From Buddleja alternifolia (taxonomy: Eukaryota; Streptophyta; Magnoliopsida; Lamiales; Scrophulariaceae), in assembly GCA_019426215.1 (NCBI GenBank), contig CM033404.1, positions 26,722,843-26,786,842 on the forward strand: a stretch of DNA of 64,000 nt, given 5' to 3'. Made by a program: the position numbers and the translations under genes. Below are positions 22,640 to 34,419 of the stretch, piece after piece; the stretch's first letter is position 1, and every line of letters starts with the position of its first letter. Under the pieces are notes generated by a model. The model was not told where the DNA came from, searched no databases, and saw only the letters and a list, made by a program, of their open reading frames with translations.

Positions 22640-24058
22640 TTTGGCTTAAAGTCAGATTCTGAAATAATGACTTCTGCATAGAATTCTGACACTAACTAAC
22701 TACTTATATCACATAAGCAGAACCCCTAGGTATACATTGAGGGGGGCGGTCGCTAGGCCTAATTGGGATGGGCTTCCGGGCTTTGTTCTATCTTAGTCCA
22801 TGTGTAATTAATTAAATGAAGTGTAATTAATTAAATCCAAGTCTAATCCAATTGACAATTAATTAATTACTTTAATCCAATTAAAATTAATTTAATTCAA
22901 CTTATAAATTAATTTCCAATTAATTTAACTTATGAATAAATATGATTTAATTAATTTATATAATCCAATTAAATATCTTTAATTAAATCATGCCATCCAT
23001 TTCGTCAGTCAATCCCATCTAATGTGATTTTACCAAAATACCCTTAGCATGGAAATATTCTTTTTCTTCACATAGCGCGACTCTCTAGGCTCGATTCAAT
23101 TGGCAATGGGAGGATTCCAAAGTATAAGGTTGTCACCTAGCCAACACCGTGGAACCAAATCGTAACCCAATTGAATACGAGATGAACATGTCATCACGAA
23201 CCTTGATTACGACTACCGTATGCGTATAAACTCTTCACCGACATGACCCGATCAAGTAAGAGCCATGGTAAGTCAAACTCATGTAACTTGATGATGCACT
23301 CGGTAATCATAATAATGTGAAATTATCAAACTACCCTTAGTGACCATCACTAGTTAGTTTATTTGCTTTGGCCAAAGACTTTGTAATTTCTATTACTTAT
23401 GATTGTACAGGTCACATACTCGTTTACTGTCGAGACGGTGAATCCCATTTTAGCAGTTATCTTATAATGTCAAATGCACCATGTGGATCGTACTTCGAGG
23501 TCGACCCCACCTATCAGGTGATACGGGTCTAACTACTCTGATAACATATCCAAAACTACAAGCACATTATAAACAACTCCTCAGTCTAAAGTTCACACAT
23601 ACTATCGCAATCTTAATCCCAATCATTAACTATCAAAGAGTAAATACCTATGTGATCGGATTATGCGAGTCGAGTTCAAATATGTTAATTCCATTAATCA
23701 TATTCATGATACCAGCTCCCACTATCTAGTCAGTGTAGGACTAGCACTTCCTTGTCAAAGTAGGTGTCATACGAGTTGAATTTTAATGCCAATTAAAATT
23801 CCTTAACTCTCGAACTCCCGGCTTAAGAGATTAAGTACTTGACTCTTCCAGTGCCTCCTCTTGTCCATAAGAGGTAGAAAGTCTATCTTCAAATCTCATG
23901 AACTTATTCGTTCATTACATTTAAATGCCATTAGTTTTATATGAACAAAATCAAAATCTTTATTCTATAAATAGAAAAATTGAATAGTTTGTACAAATAA
24001 CTTATCAAAGCCCTACTCAATCTAATTCCTCGTAGGCATTGAGGGCATACACCTAATA
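22640..24058 (-). repeat. 5' LTR of element 3, inner end deleted
   Basis: It matches 17016-18427 of the partner LTR from the TTGGCTYAAAGT box onward and ends CACCTAATA before the ATATC duplication. The loss of the end next to the primer site blocks reverse transcription. Confidence 0.92.
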
Positions 24059-24480
24059 ATATCTTCTCTCTATGTGTGTGGATTTATTGTGAGACCTTGG
24101 GTTCCTTAGCTTGCGCGATGGCTCCATTGTTGTCACAGAAAAATGGCAACGGGAGCTCCATGCCGGGAACTACTTGAAGTTCTATCACAAACCTCTTTAT
24201 CCAAACAACCTCTTTAGTAGCCTCAGAGGCAGCCACATATTCAGCTTCAGTGGTCGAATCAGCCATTGTGCTTTGCTTGGAACTTTTTCAAGTCATTGCT
24301 CCACCATTTAAAATGAATACAAACCCTGAAGTGGATTTACGATCGTCAACGTTTGATTGGAAATCAGAGTCGGTGTAACCTTGCACTTTAAGCTCTCCAT
24401 CTTTGTATGTCAAACACATATCCTTAGTCCTTCTCAAGTACTTAAGGATACATTTCACAGTGGTCCAATATTCAATTCCA
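24059..24480 (-). pseudogene. RNase H of element 4, continuation
   Basis: Two minus-strand segments (24084-24266 and 24288-24524) encode STTEAEYVAASEATKE, FCDNNGAIAQAKEP and ILKYLRRTKDM with GYTDSDFQSNVDDRKSTSG. They continue the RNase H broken at 16715. Homology to other copies stops near 24480, where a different LTR abuts. Confidence 0.88.
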
Positions 24481-25270
24481 CTAGATAAATATAGTTGCAC
24501 TCTGGAATTAATCAAATTACTCAAGAGTTCTCATACTTAAGAATATTACAACTAACTCCTCTATTGAAATATCTGTGAAGAAATAAAATCAAGGCTACTA
24601 TTATTTTATTATCCACATCTTATCCTAAAAACCCCGACTTGCTCATTGTCAACTGGAAAAATCTCATTTTTCATTTAATTTCAGTGACCTTTCACATGAA
24701 ATACTTTGGCCAAAGTTTTAGAATAGTTGAGTATTGCAAATCCATTGAAGGGGATATATATTATCTCTCGAGGAGATAATAGATTCCATATGAATATCCT
24801 TTCTAATCACATTTCATGCAATTACCCAATGTATAAAGTATATTGGTCACTGGAGACCTCACTTCCAAAAACATCAAAGTAATATACACTAGATGCATTA
24901 GTCCACGACAATCATGGGATTTAGAGTGGTTGTTTCAAATTAGTTATTTTTTATAGTAGCCAAAATAAATAACTAAATTGGTCTGTTTTCAGTGTTTCAA
25001 TCTCATTGATTTACACGAATATACTTTATATGGAATCCTCATTACCATGATTATGACAACACATTTATAATAACATATGACACATTTAATCCAAGTATTT
25101 TCATGGAACAACACATCTATTTGGATTATCATATGTAATTTTGGACTATGTCTATCTTATAGTACGGTTTCTATAATACTGATAACTTGCAACAAAAGTA
25201 ATAAAAATCAATTTCATAAATGAATATAAACGTTTCATATAATTGAATTTTTAGGGCACAACTCCTAACA
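24481..25270 (-). repeat. LTR fragment of a third copia family (C)
   Basis: Non-coding DNA ending GGGCACAACTCCTAACA at 25270, then AATTCCTCACTTGTCC, which reads as a polypurine tract on the minus strand. The GGCCAAAG box is shared, but the rest differs from families A and B. The left boundary in RNase H of element 4 is abrupt and no target duplication is seen. Confidence 0.6.
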
Positions 25271-25690
25271 AATTCCTCACTTGTCCTTTCTCGTACTGAC
25301 TTGTCCTCGGCAAAATAGAATTGATCCGTGTTTCTTAGATTATATGAAGTACTCAGTACTTAGCTAAATGTACTTTACCAATAAAAATCTACCACGTCTT
25401 CACTTATTTGCTTAGTTGTCTTGGTCCAACCTCAAACTTCAGAATCTTGATCTTAGACTTGACCTAATCTTCAACCGTAAAGTCGACTGCTCTGACAGTC
25501 AACTTAGTTGTCAAGTAAGGCTTATAAACATGACTTGCCTTAACTTCTTCTAGTCGCCTGCAACCCTTGAGTTACCTCATCTAGAAACCGGTCAACTTGA
25601 TTCCTATAAAATATAAAATTACAAGGCTGGGGTCTAACAAGATGCCTAATATCATCATCAAACTCATCTAAACAAGATGTCCCAACAGAA
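25271..25690 (-). other. 3' internal non-coding remnant of family C
   Basis: It follows the polypurine tract and should be the 3' end of the internal region of the same element. No coding motif is detectable on either strand. Confidence 0.4.
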
Positions 25691-25698
25691 ATTGATTT

Positions 25699-25728
25699 TG
25701 TGTGTGTGTGTGTATATATATATATATG
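25699..25728. repeat. (TG)n(TA)n microsatellite
   Basis: About nine TG units followed by about seven TA units. It marks the edge of the family C remnant. Confidence 0.95.
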
Positions 25729-26097
25729 TTGAAGAAGAACGATATTTTATTTATATAATTATGTTGGAAACAAGAGCCAAAATGACTTTGCAGGAAAAAA
25801 GAAAAAAGAAGAATCAAAACAAATTGACGGTTAGAAGAATGAATTAGAAAAGGTTGAGAATTTGAAACTGTTGACCCACGTAGGAATTTTGAAAAGGAGT
25901 ATCTGAAAAGAGGAACAGTGCAGGGTTAGAGAACAAGGAAATCATGAAGAAAGTGGGGGTTTCAACTTGATTTGGGGCTGAGCTAGTGGAAATTGAAAAT
26001 CAAGAATCAAACATAAAGTTGAAAATGAGTGGTCCAAACAAGTTTTGCGTTTTCAAATTTTTTGACTGCCAAATTTTGAAACCCAAGACAATACCAT
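25729..26097. other. A+T-rich DNA, nothing recognised
   Basis: No coding motif, LTR end or terminal inverted repeat is visible. An open frame beginning at 25986 runs on into repeat X and has no recognisable domain. Confidence 0.5.
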
Positions 26098-26396
26098 ACA
26101 TGCCCATAGTAATTGAGTTATTAGAGTTTCGACTAAATCATTACTCTAGATTCAATTCAGGATATTTGATGGAAGAATTTACTTGCATGAGAATCATGAT
26201 TATGATAGGATGTATTTTAGTATGTCAATTATGTCTAGGTCTTCAAGGCACGTTACTATACAGTAACCATGATTTGTGAGTGCTTTGAATTAGTGATGGA
26301 TAATTTAAAGTCTGGTTAATCAAGAATGATCTAATCTAGTACCTAAAGTACATCGATCCTTTGGAAAATTTACGTACAACTAGTACATAAACAATT
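26098..26396 (+). repeat. repeat X, arm 1 (carries the empty site of the Helitron)
   Basis: The sequence is similar to the reverse complement of 29702-29882 joined to 33710-33840. Shared blocks include GTTATTAGAGTTTCGACT, GAGAATCATGATTATG and ACAGTAACCATGATTTGT. Near 26226 this arm is continuous at the place where the other arm is split by the Helitron. The element class is unknown; it may be part of an old LTR. Confidence 0.75.
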
Positions 26397-26981
26397 CTAA
26401 GGGGTCACCCACATAACTCGAAGTAGGTTTCCCAGTTTAGAATGTGGATAATCAATTTTTTTAGGAAATTAGGAAAATCTTGTACTGTTCTAATTGGGAG
26501 TATCATATAATTAATAGGACTATTTAAATTATGATTGATTAATTAATTAATGGACTTTGATGAGTCCAAGTAATTTTTTTTAATGGGATAGGCTTAATTA
26601 AATAAATATATTGAATTGGACTAGATAATAAAAATTGGACTTTAATTGATGGTTTAATTAATTGGTTAAATCTAATAATTAAATAGTTAGGAGTCAAGAA
26701 TTAAATCAAGTGAGATAAAATTATTGGACTCTAATACAAGAGAGAGACTGCTATAGGTGTGTGTGATAAGAAAGGATTTTAATCCTTCTTCAAGTCTTGA
26801 TCTAAGAGAATCAAGAAAGTCAATGTTTAGATAAGAAAGAAAACAGTTTGATTTGGAACTCTTTCCTTATCCTACATTTACTGTGATTTTTTATTTTATT
26901 TTTTGATTGCACATTTACTAGAATTTTAATCAAACTAAAATAGAACTATAATCTGGGGAAATAATATTGGGAAGATAATCT
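26397..26981. other. A+T-rich DNA between repeat X and element 5, nothing assigned
   Basis: TTAATT-rich sequence of the kind found in the LTRs of this window, but no defined LTR end was found. No coding motif is present. Confidence 0.45.
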
Positions 26982-28578
26982 TGTTGGGAATTATACGAAT
27001 AAAACGCAGCGGAAAGTAAATTTAATTCCCAAAGCCCGAATCATCTCTAATCCTCGTGTTTAATTGTGTATAGAAAGATTACCGTTCTCGCGTATGTTGA
27101 TTTCTGAACGTGATCTTTTTCTCTAATGCCGAATTTGCCAACGTCTCTAATTCGTCACGCCGGAATAAAAAACGAGAAACTCCTCCTTTCTTCCTTGTCA
27201 AAGACGGCTAGAGAGAGAGAGAGAGAGGTGGGAGACTTTTTCTTTGAGAGAAAGTTATGTAAGTTGCCTTGCGTTATTTTTCACCTTGTGATATATTTAT
27301 ATCATTATGAAATAATAACCCTAGCATGCAAGAGCCCCATTTGGGCGTTTATTTGGGCCCCCCTTGGTGGGCTCGGAAGCCTTCGGGCTTTCGTCTTGCT
27401 TGCTAATTAATTATTCGGATAATTTATTTATCCAATAAATAAATTGATAATCCAATTAATTCAATTCCTAATTAATTTATAATTCAATTTCTCCCAGAAA
27501 TTAATTAACGCATTAATTTAATTAATTAATTAAATTATCCATTAATTAATTACGGCATCCAATGCCGTGAATTTCTCTCAAGTCTTTTTCCCATGTTTTT
27601 CCTTTTGCACTTCCTTTAAGCGTGACTCTTTAGGTTCGTCTCAAAAGGCAATTGGGAGGAATCCAAAGGGGTGTGAGTGACACCTAGCCAGTTTCGTGAC
27701 TCACACCATAACCCAATTGAGAACGAATGAATAGGATCATTCCAAACCTTTACGCCGTGAATACCGTACGTGTATAAACTATTTATTCTTATATCCCAAT
27801 CAAGTAAAAGTCATGGTTTAAAGTCAAACTCATATAACTTGACCATATGCCTAAGCTCATAATAAGACGAGGTATTTAAATGCTTTGGCCAAAGACTTTC
27901 ATCCTCACTTATTCATGATCGCATAGGATATTTTACTCATTCACCTATGAGAGAATAAATTTCATATTGCAAATCAATTAACAATGCTACTTGCCCATCA
28001 AGTCGCACTTCGAGGTCGATTCCACCAACAGGTGATTTGAATCTAACTACTCTAATGACAGACTTGATGTCACAAGTACATCTTCAACTCGATTTCTCAA
28101 GTCAGAGGTTCACACGTACCTATCACTACTTATCAATTTCATCATTGACTGTCAATGAGTGAATACCCATGTGATGAACTGATACGATCCATGTTCGAAC
28201 ATATCAGTCCAACTGACACGTCTATGATATAAGTTCCCACTACCATTTCCGTAGTGTACGACTGACACTTTCTCTGTCGAAAATTACATCATACAAGTCT
28301 TTATTCACTATTGATGCCCAATCAATATTTCTTAGACTTGCGAACCCTTTTAGATGTCAAGGGTCAAACCATTCTAGTGCCTTTCCTCCTATCCCATAGG
28401 AGGTAGAAGGTTCGCCTTGTCATCAAGGACTTTACGTTGTTTATTCACACCTTATAAATGCCTATAAGAAAACAACAATCAACTGCCTTATATTAATAGA
28501 AAAACCATAGTTTAGTTACAATGTTTATGCCCTATAAATCTATCCTCTTTATGGCATTCGAGGGCATATACTCGAACA
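26982..28578 (-). repeat. 3' LTR of element 5
   Basis: It runs from TGTTGGGAATTATACG to ATACTCGAACA, 1597 bp. A GA tract near 27208-27231 beside GGCTAG parallels the CT tract at 15511. A polypurine tract identical to that of element 2 follows. Confidence 0.92.
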
Positions 28579-29640
28579 ATCTCCCACTTGCATTCAATGC
28601 CATTTGATGTGGTATTTAATACCCATCTTTTTGAGATGTTTTTCCAGCACCGCCTATGCCAATGGCTTGGTCAATGGATCGGCGACATTGTCGGCTGAGG
28701 CTATTTTCTGAACAGCTATTTCACCTCGTGCAACGATCTATCTTATGATGTGATATCTCCTCTCTATGTGTTTGGATTTATTGTGAGACCTAAGTTCCTT
28801 CGCTTGCGCTATAGCTCTGGTGTTGTCACAATAAAGTGGCAACGAGAGCTTTATGCTAGGAGCCACTTGAAGTTCCTTAACAAACTTCCTAATCCTAACA
28901 ACTTCTTTAGTTGCCTCCGAGGCAGCTATGTATTCAGCCTCTGTGGTGGAGTATGTGGTTGTGCTTTGCTTGGAACTTTTCCAAGTCACCGCTCCACCAT
29001 TTAGAGTAAATATAAATCCCGAGGTGGATTTCCGGTCATCAACATCAGATTGGAAATCCGAATCAGTGTACCAGTCCACCCTCAGGTCACCACTTCCATA
29101 GGTGAGAATCATATCCTTAGTTCTTTTCAGATACTTTAGGATATTCTTCACAGCTATCCAATGTTCTTTACCAGGGTTTGCTTGAAATCGACTAACAACG
29201 CTCACAGCATAAACAATGTCGGGTCTAGTACAGAGCATCGCGTACATCAAGCTGCCCGCAGCAGACGCATAGGGTATAATGTTCATTTCTTTTCTATCTT
29301 CCTCACTTTGAGGACACATAAATTTCGAAAGATGTATCCCTGTCTCATTGGTAGGAACCCTTTCTTAGAGTTTTCCCTCCTATACCTTTTTAGAACCTTT
29401 TCTAAGTAAAGGGCTTGAGAAAGTCCTATCATTCTTTTGGTTCGATCTCTATAGATCCGAATCCCTAGAATATAGATTGCTTCTCCCAAGTATTTCATGG
29501 AGAATGTACTCGAAAGCCACTTCTTGGTTGTGGTGAACATTCCTATGTCATTCCCAATGAATAATATGTCATCTACATATAATACTAGGAATGTCAACTT
29601 GCTCCCACTGACCTTCTTGTAAACACAGGGCTCGTCTTCA
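28579..29640 (-). pseudogene. RNase H and partial RT of element 5
   Basis: The 193-residue frame at 28738-29319 has MYAMLCTRPDI, DSDFQSDVDDRKSTSGF, STTEAEYIAASE and YCDNTRAIAQ. The preceding RT frame (29283-29696) has LYVDDILFIGND and YILGIRIYRDR, with a frameshift near 29330. The first 20 or so residues of that frame translate LTR tail sequence and are accidental. RT N-terminal motifs are absent because the element is deleted at 29640. Confidence 0.92.
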
Positions 29641-29701
29641 TGGCATTCGAGGGCATATACTCTAACAAATCTATCATCTACGGCATTCGAGGGCATATTC
29701 C
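29641..29701. repeat. two successive LTR tails
   Basis: TGGCATTCGAGGGCATA occurs twice within 60 bp, each copy running to a CTAACA end (29667 and 29701). The first closes element 5. The second may belong to an older LTR into which element 5 inserted, or to a duplication formed during repair. Confidence 0.85.
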
Positions 29702-29882
29702 TAACAATTTATGTGCTAATAGTAGGTGCACTTTTTCGAAGTAATTGTGTAGTTCCCTAAAACGGAAAATACTAGATTAAATCTTTGTTGATACAATCAG
29801 GTCTTGAATTAATCACCCTTTTAATTCAAAGTGCCTACAAATCATGGTTACTGTCTAATCACAGAACACGAAGACTTAGACA
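29702..29882 (-). repeat. repeat X, arm 2, part left of the Helitron
   Basis: Reverse-complement counterpart of 26230-26396. It is cut at A29882/T29883 by the Helitron and continues at 33710. Confidence 0.75.
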
Positions 29883-32800
29883 TCTATTAATATATATATA
29901 TATAGGAAGGAAGTGTGTGACCAATTTTGACCAATGAAAACTCAAATCCTAATTTTTGGTAATTTTGAATTAATTTATTTTTAAGAAATTTGATTAAATA
30001 ACTTCCCCTTAATTAGCCTCCACGATTATCCTTTCAAATTTCAAAATCTGCTTTCAAAATCTCCACTTATCCACTTTGATTCAATGATCTAAAAATATAA
30101 CCACTTTTGGATTCTCCCATAACTCTCACATAAACATATCGGTTTCTCGCACAACTTTCTTCCAAAATATGTTCCTGACATCAAAATTCGGGCCTCCACA
30201 GTAATTGCTTTCTCCGCATTCCATTTGTAAAGAAAAGAATTTATCTTCCTTTTGTTGTTAGATTTGTCTACTTTAAAAAATTATACATTTTACTTTTTTT
30301 TTTGACTTATTCTCCATTATTTTATTCATTCCAGAACCATAATTTTGCTTTTTCTGCTTTCTTACAATGGAAAAATTGGACAGAGAAGATGAAGTTTTGA
30401 TATGATCACAATCAGTGTTGATTACTTCACTTTCGGACTTTCCATGGAGGCGGTTTAAGGCTACTGATGATAATGGGTCTTCCTTTTCCTTCTTTTTAAG
30501 TAATAAATATTTCCAAGCAAATTCTTATCAGTGGTCTGTGGGGATTCAAATGCACTTAGGCATATGTGGTTGTTGGTATATGCATGCTAAATATTTTTTA
30601 CCTTGCTTTTAGTTCAGGGGGACGAAGCCTCTGCCACGAGAAGGATAATTTGCCTTTTCTTTTTCCTCATTAGATTATAGTGGCATATATTGTATTTTTT
30701 TAATGCATTCTTTGTGAGAGGTTGTGGATTAGTAAATTTCTCCTCTAATTTAAAATCTTTTGCTGTTGTGATAACCACATTACATGTTTAGGATACGGTG
30801 GTGCTATTTTGCAGATAGATACACATTCTATATCAATATGATATCTGTCACCGGATATCTGAACAGGTAAATTGATTACCATTTTACCACTTTACTATCT
30901 AAAATTACATCTTTTGGAAATGAACTTTATTTGTAGCTTGATAGGACTATGTTTTTCCTGCATGATTATAAATATTTGTGAAAGTTTGTTTGGTTCGTGA
31001 ATAAGGGAATTTCTTGGTCTGCTCAATCATCTAATGATAAGTACTCTATTTTATTCACTTGGAGTATTATATTTAACCAATTTCTAAATATTCAAGCAAA
31101 TTTATTTTTTTTTTTAAAAAAGGGGGCTTTACATGCTCAAAATGACTGTTTTTAAACTATTACACCAATGTTTCACTTTGTACCAATTATGCCTTTCCAT
31201 GAAATACATTTTCTTCTCAACATTAGGATAGTACACAATCCAAAACTGCTGCAAAACTATTAAAACAGGCCCAAAGAAACTCTTCCATAACTCTTACAAC
31301 CAACCACGTTCCCTCATATTCAGCAATGCTCAATTTTCATCTTTTCATGTAAGACTACTGACATTGCTTACTTCCCTCTTTTCTACTTCAATTAACTTTC
31401 TTTTTCTTTTTCATTTCTAGCTTTCGTTTTCTCAAATGAGAGACTTGAAGATTCGCTGGCGGGATATAATTGAATTCCATTATTTAAGACTTTAGGTTGC
31501 ATCACCTTGCGAGTAGCAGAGTAAGAATATGTATTGATGGATTCACAAGACCAAAGACGGGTAAAAACATATTGAGTTGAAACATGTGTGTTGAAGAAGG
31601 CAATAAGAACACGGCTAATCTTTTGTATTTGCTCTATCTCTACCAATATATGTTTACAATAAATAGAAAATTATTAAACATATATATACATAAATGTATT
31701 GAAACTTTCACCAATTTTACAAAAATTCACCAATTCTATTTGTGACCAGCACTAATGAAAATGAGTGGAGAGCATGGTTATTTTTATTTTTCATGATTTC
31801 GTTTTCTTTTTTATGATTGATATTTAACTTTTGAATAAGGTCAATTTTTTTTTAGCAAAGTTGACGCTAATTTTCAATTTTGAGTATGAGCCTCGATTTG
31901 GAGACTACATTGTGACATGTTCGATTAATGATTTATGCAGTACATAATTGTTTCTTTTTACTATGTTTAATATAATTAACTTCAACAAGGTCTTTTGGGC
32001 GTGGGTTGTGTTGCTTAAATTTTACAAAGAGAAGTGATTGATCTTTCTCAAGTGGAGGTATTTATTTTGGTTAGTTTATTCCTTTAGCCCTCATATAATG
32101 GTTATTTTATTAACGATTCTAGGGGTCCAACAAATAATATACTAATTCATGACATATTGTAGATTTGGGGCATGGCTACATCCCTGTATACATATGTGAA
32201 TGTTCAGATAATAGCCGCAATATGTACTTCCTCCGCAAATGTCTATGATTTTTAAAATATTCAATTCTTATCAAGTGTTTTAAGGCTCTCAATCATTGTC
32301 ACAGTGAAGAAGGAATATGTTTGATAGGAAACTTATTTTCTTTCTTATAATTTTTTTGGTGCAGGTAAAAGTGTAAAACACAACTGGAGGAGTAGGAGAA
32401 AGGAAATGGCACAGGAGTTTTTAACTAGACAAGAAAGCTTGAGTCACGATATTAGACTTAGTAGTTTTGTTATTTAATGTGATAATTTCTCTATAGTCAA
32501 TTGTTATTAACGACTACTATGCGACCATTAGTGGATTCTAATTTGAAAATATGTGATTAGCAACACTAATTGGTGTTTGAGACAAAAATAAAAAGGTGAA
32601 ATAATTTTTAATTGTGGTTTTAAAGTCGGATCATTGAAAATTTCCATTATCTTTGTACAGATATTATTTAAGGTTGCGAAAATATTATTTACAGTTGCTA
32701 TAATATCTATATTCTATCATGTCTAAATCTCATGTTGTGAATTTTAATTTCGTGAATCTATGTAGTCAAAATAAATAAGTGCAAGGAAGACATTATAGGT

Positions 32801-33709
32801 TGCTACACAGGCACGGATCACTAAAGGTGCATCTTTTATTTCAATCTGAAGCAAGTAATTTTCTCCCGTCGTGAATGTATGATTTGTCAGTTGCAAAACT
32901 AATATTTAAAAAATATTAACAATTCTTACATAATAAATGGTATTATTAAGAGAATACAATAAATTATTGCAGGATCATACCAGTTCATTGATAAATTGTG
33001 CATTTATATTTATTGTTTCCGTCCCACCAAACTTTGTGAGGCTAAATGTTTGTTGCACGGTAAATTTTATTTTATTTGTGAATTGGTCTGAAATGTGTTC
33101 ATATTTTCCAGATAAATTATGTTGCCTACGTACGTAAGACGTAAATAATAGCATCTTTTGCTTATTCTCTTATCTAATTATTGTAATTTTTGTTCATCAA
33201 ATTGTTAGAAATTCTACAAAATTATTTATACAAGTCATTTGATTTATATATTTAATCATAATCTTTCTCTACATTTGGCAGGGTTAACTTCAAGAAGCAT
33301 GACTATATTGTCAGCATTTTAGAAAGTTAGTCTTTTTGGATCGTAATACAATATATTAGTTGCTTAAATACTTTTTAGATATTTATACTTTCTCTTACGA
33401 TTTTTGAAAATAATGATAATGTTACTTTTATTATTTAAATGAGTGAGTTTATAATCATTTACCATGCACAATGATAATAATAATGTTGCTTTGATAATGA
33501 TAATATTGCTTTTCACTATTTTTTATATTTATGATGCACAAAGATATTTTTGAAGAGAATTTTCACTTTTGTGCCAAATAAAAAATCGTACATTCAACTC
33601 AAATTTAATATATCACTTTCTGTAAACCTTATTTATATTTTCTAGAAGTAATTGAGGTACACACTTTTTAAATTCACTTTGGCCGTGCGTAGCACGGGTT
33701 ATACACTAG
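29883..33709 (+). mobile_element. non-autonomous Helitron, 3827 bp
   Basis: The 5' end reads TCTATTAATATATATATAT after an A. The 3' end has a perfect hairpin CCGTGC-GTA-GCACGG (33683-33697), 12 bases, then CTAG followed by T. Helitrons insert between A and T without target duplication, and the flanks fit. The continuous relative of the flanks in repeat X arm 1 confirms both boundaries. No Rep/helicase domain is visible in any frame, so it depends on an autonomous partner for rolling-circle transposition. The interior is A+T-rich; frames at 30415-30612 and 31392-31646 are unrecognised. Confidence 0.88.
33683..33709 (+). terminator. Helitron 3' hairpin and CTAG terminus
   Basis: A 6-bp perfect stem with a 3-nt loop, 12 nt from the CTAG end. 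In Helitrons this hairpin is the signal for ending rolling-circle transfer; it is not a transcription terminator. Confidence 0.9.
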
Positions 33710-33840
33710 TATACGAAATATAAAGAGATGCCTTCCATAATCACGATTCTCGCATTAGTAAGATCCTTCTATCTGATCTCCCGATTGAGTCTAGAGTAAT
33801 AGCTAAGTCGAAACTCTATTAACTCAATTAGTTATATTCA
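33710..33840 (-). repeat. repeat X, arm 2, part right of the Helitron
   Basis: Reverse-complement counterpart of 26098-26225, including CTCTAGANTCAAT and GAGTTNATAGAGTTTCGACT-like blocks. Homology with arm 1 fades beyond about 33840. Confidence 0.7.
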
Positions 33841-34419
33841 TAACTAGCGAGGTCGACTTTGCTAATCTAAATGAGGAAACTATACGCCTCTTTATATATC
33901 TTACTTCAGCCGAAGATTCCTTAAGTCGACTCACTATATAAACGCAGGAGATTTACTGACTCACTAAGTCAAAGATGGATCCCTTTTTTATTCTCATGTA
34001 TCTTAATACATGATCAAACCATAGTCAAAATATCTCATATAATGATCCGCTAAGTGATCATGAGACAAATCAAAGCATTGTGGACCATACACAAGATATC
34101 ATATGAAATTTTAGATCCATAAAGATTACTCTTATGCTACATAAAATTTCGAATTCGATAGTTCAATTTACCCGTTTGCCATATGGAAGCCCTCATACAT
34201 GCACCGGCTTTTACCGTGCCAGTATCTATGGAATGAGGTATACTCCTCCAAAGTATGCAACGTACAAGTAAGTCTCTCCAGTTCATCCATATCCCTCATC
34301 TTGATAAACACTTCACGACTTGGAACATATTAAAGGATTAGAGCTTTGGAGAAATAATTTCATCATCACCATACCCAATGCATGACGATGTCCCCTAGCT
34401 ATATGTATGTTTTTAAAGT
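33841..34419. other. non-coding DNA adjoining repeat X
   Basis: LTR-like text without a recognised terminus. No coding motif is present. It is probably the rest of the repeat X element, but its counterpart in arm 1 is missing. Confidence 0.4.

Larger units (their letters stand above)
16716..24058 (-). mobile_element. Ty1/copia element 3 (family A), inserted in RNase H of element 4
   Basis: Bounded by perfect 5-bp duplications ATATC at 16711-16715 and 24059-24063. An uninterrupted relative at 28755 reads GATATCTCCTCTC, showing the empty site. The element has a full 3' LTR (16716-18427), decayed pol and gag, and a 5' LTR (22640-24058) missing its first 300 bp. One deletion removed the primer site, most of the leader and the inner end of that LTR. 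It has many stops and cannot be autonomous. Confidence 0.94.
26982..29667 (-). mobile_element. Ty1/copia element 5, mostly deleted
   Basis: A full LTR (26982-28578), polypurine tract, RNase H and part of RT (28579-29640), then an abrupt join to the last 27 bp of an LTR (29641-29667). The flanks AATCT at 26977-26981 and 29668-29672 fit a target duplication, though AATCT also occurs naturally near this LTR end. Gag, protease, integrase, leader, primer site and nearly all of the second LTR are gone. Confidence 0.85.
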
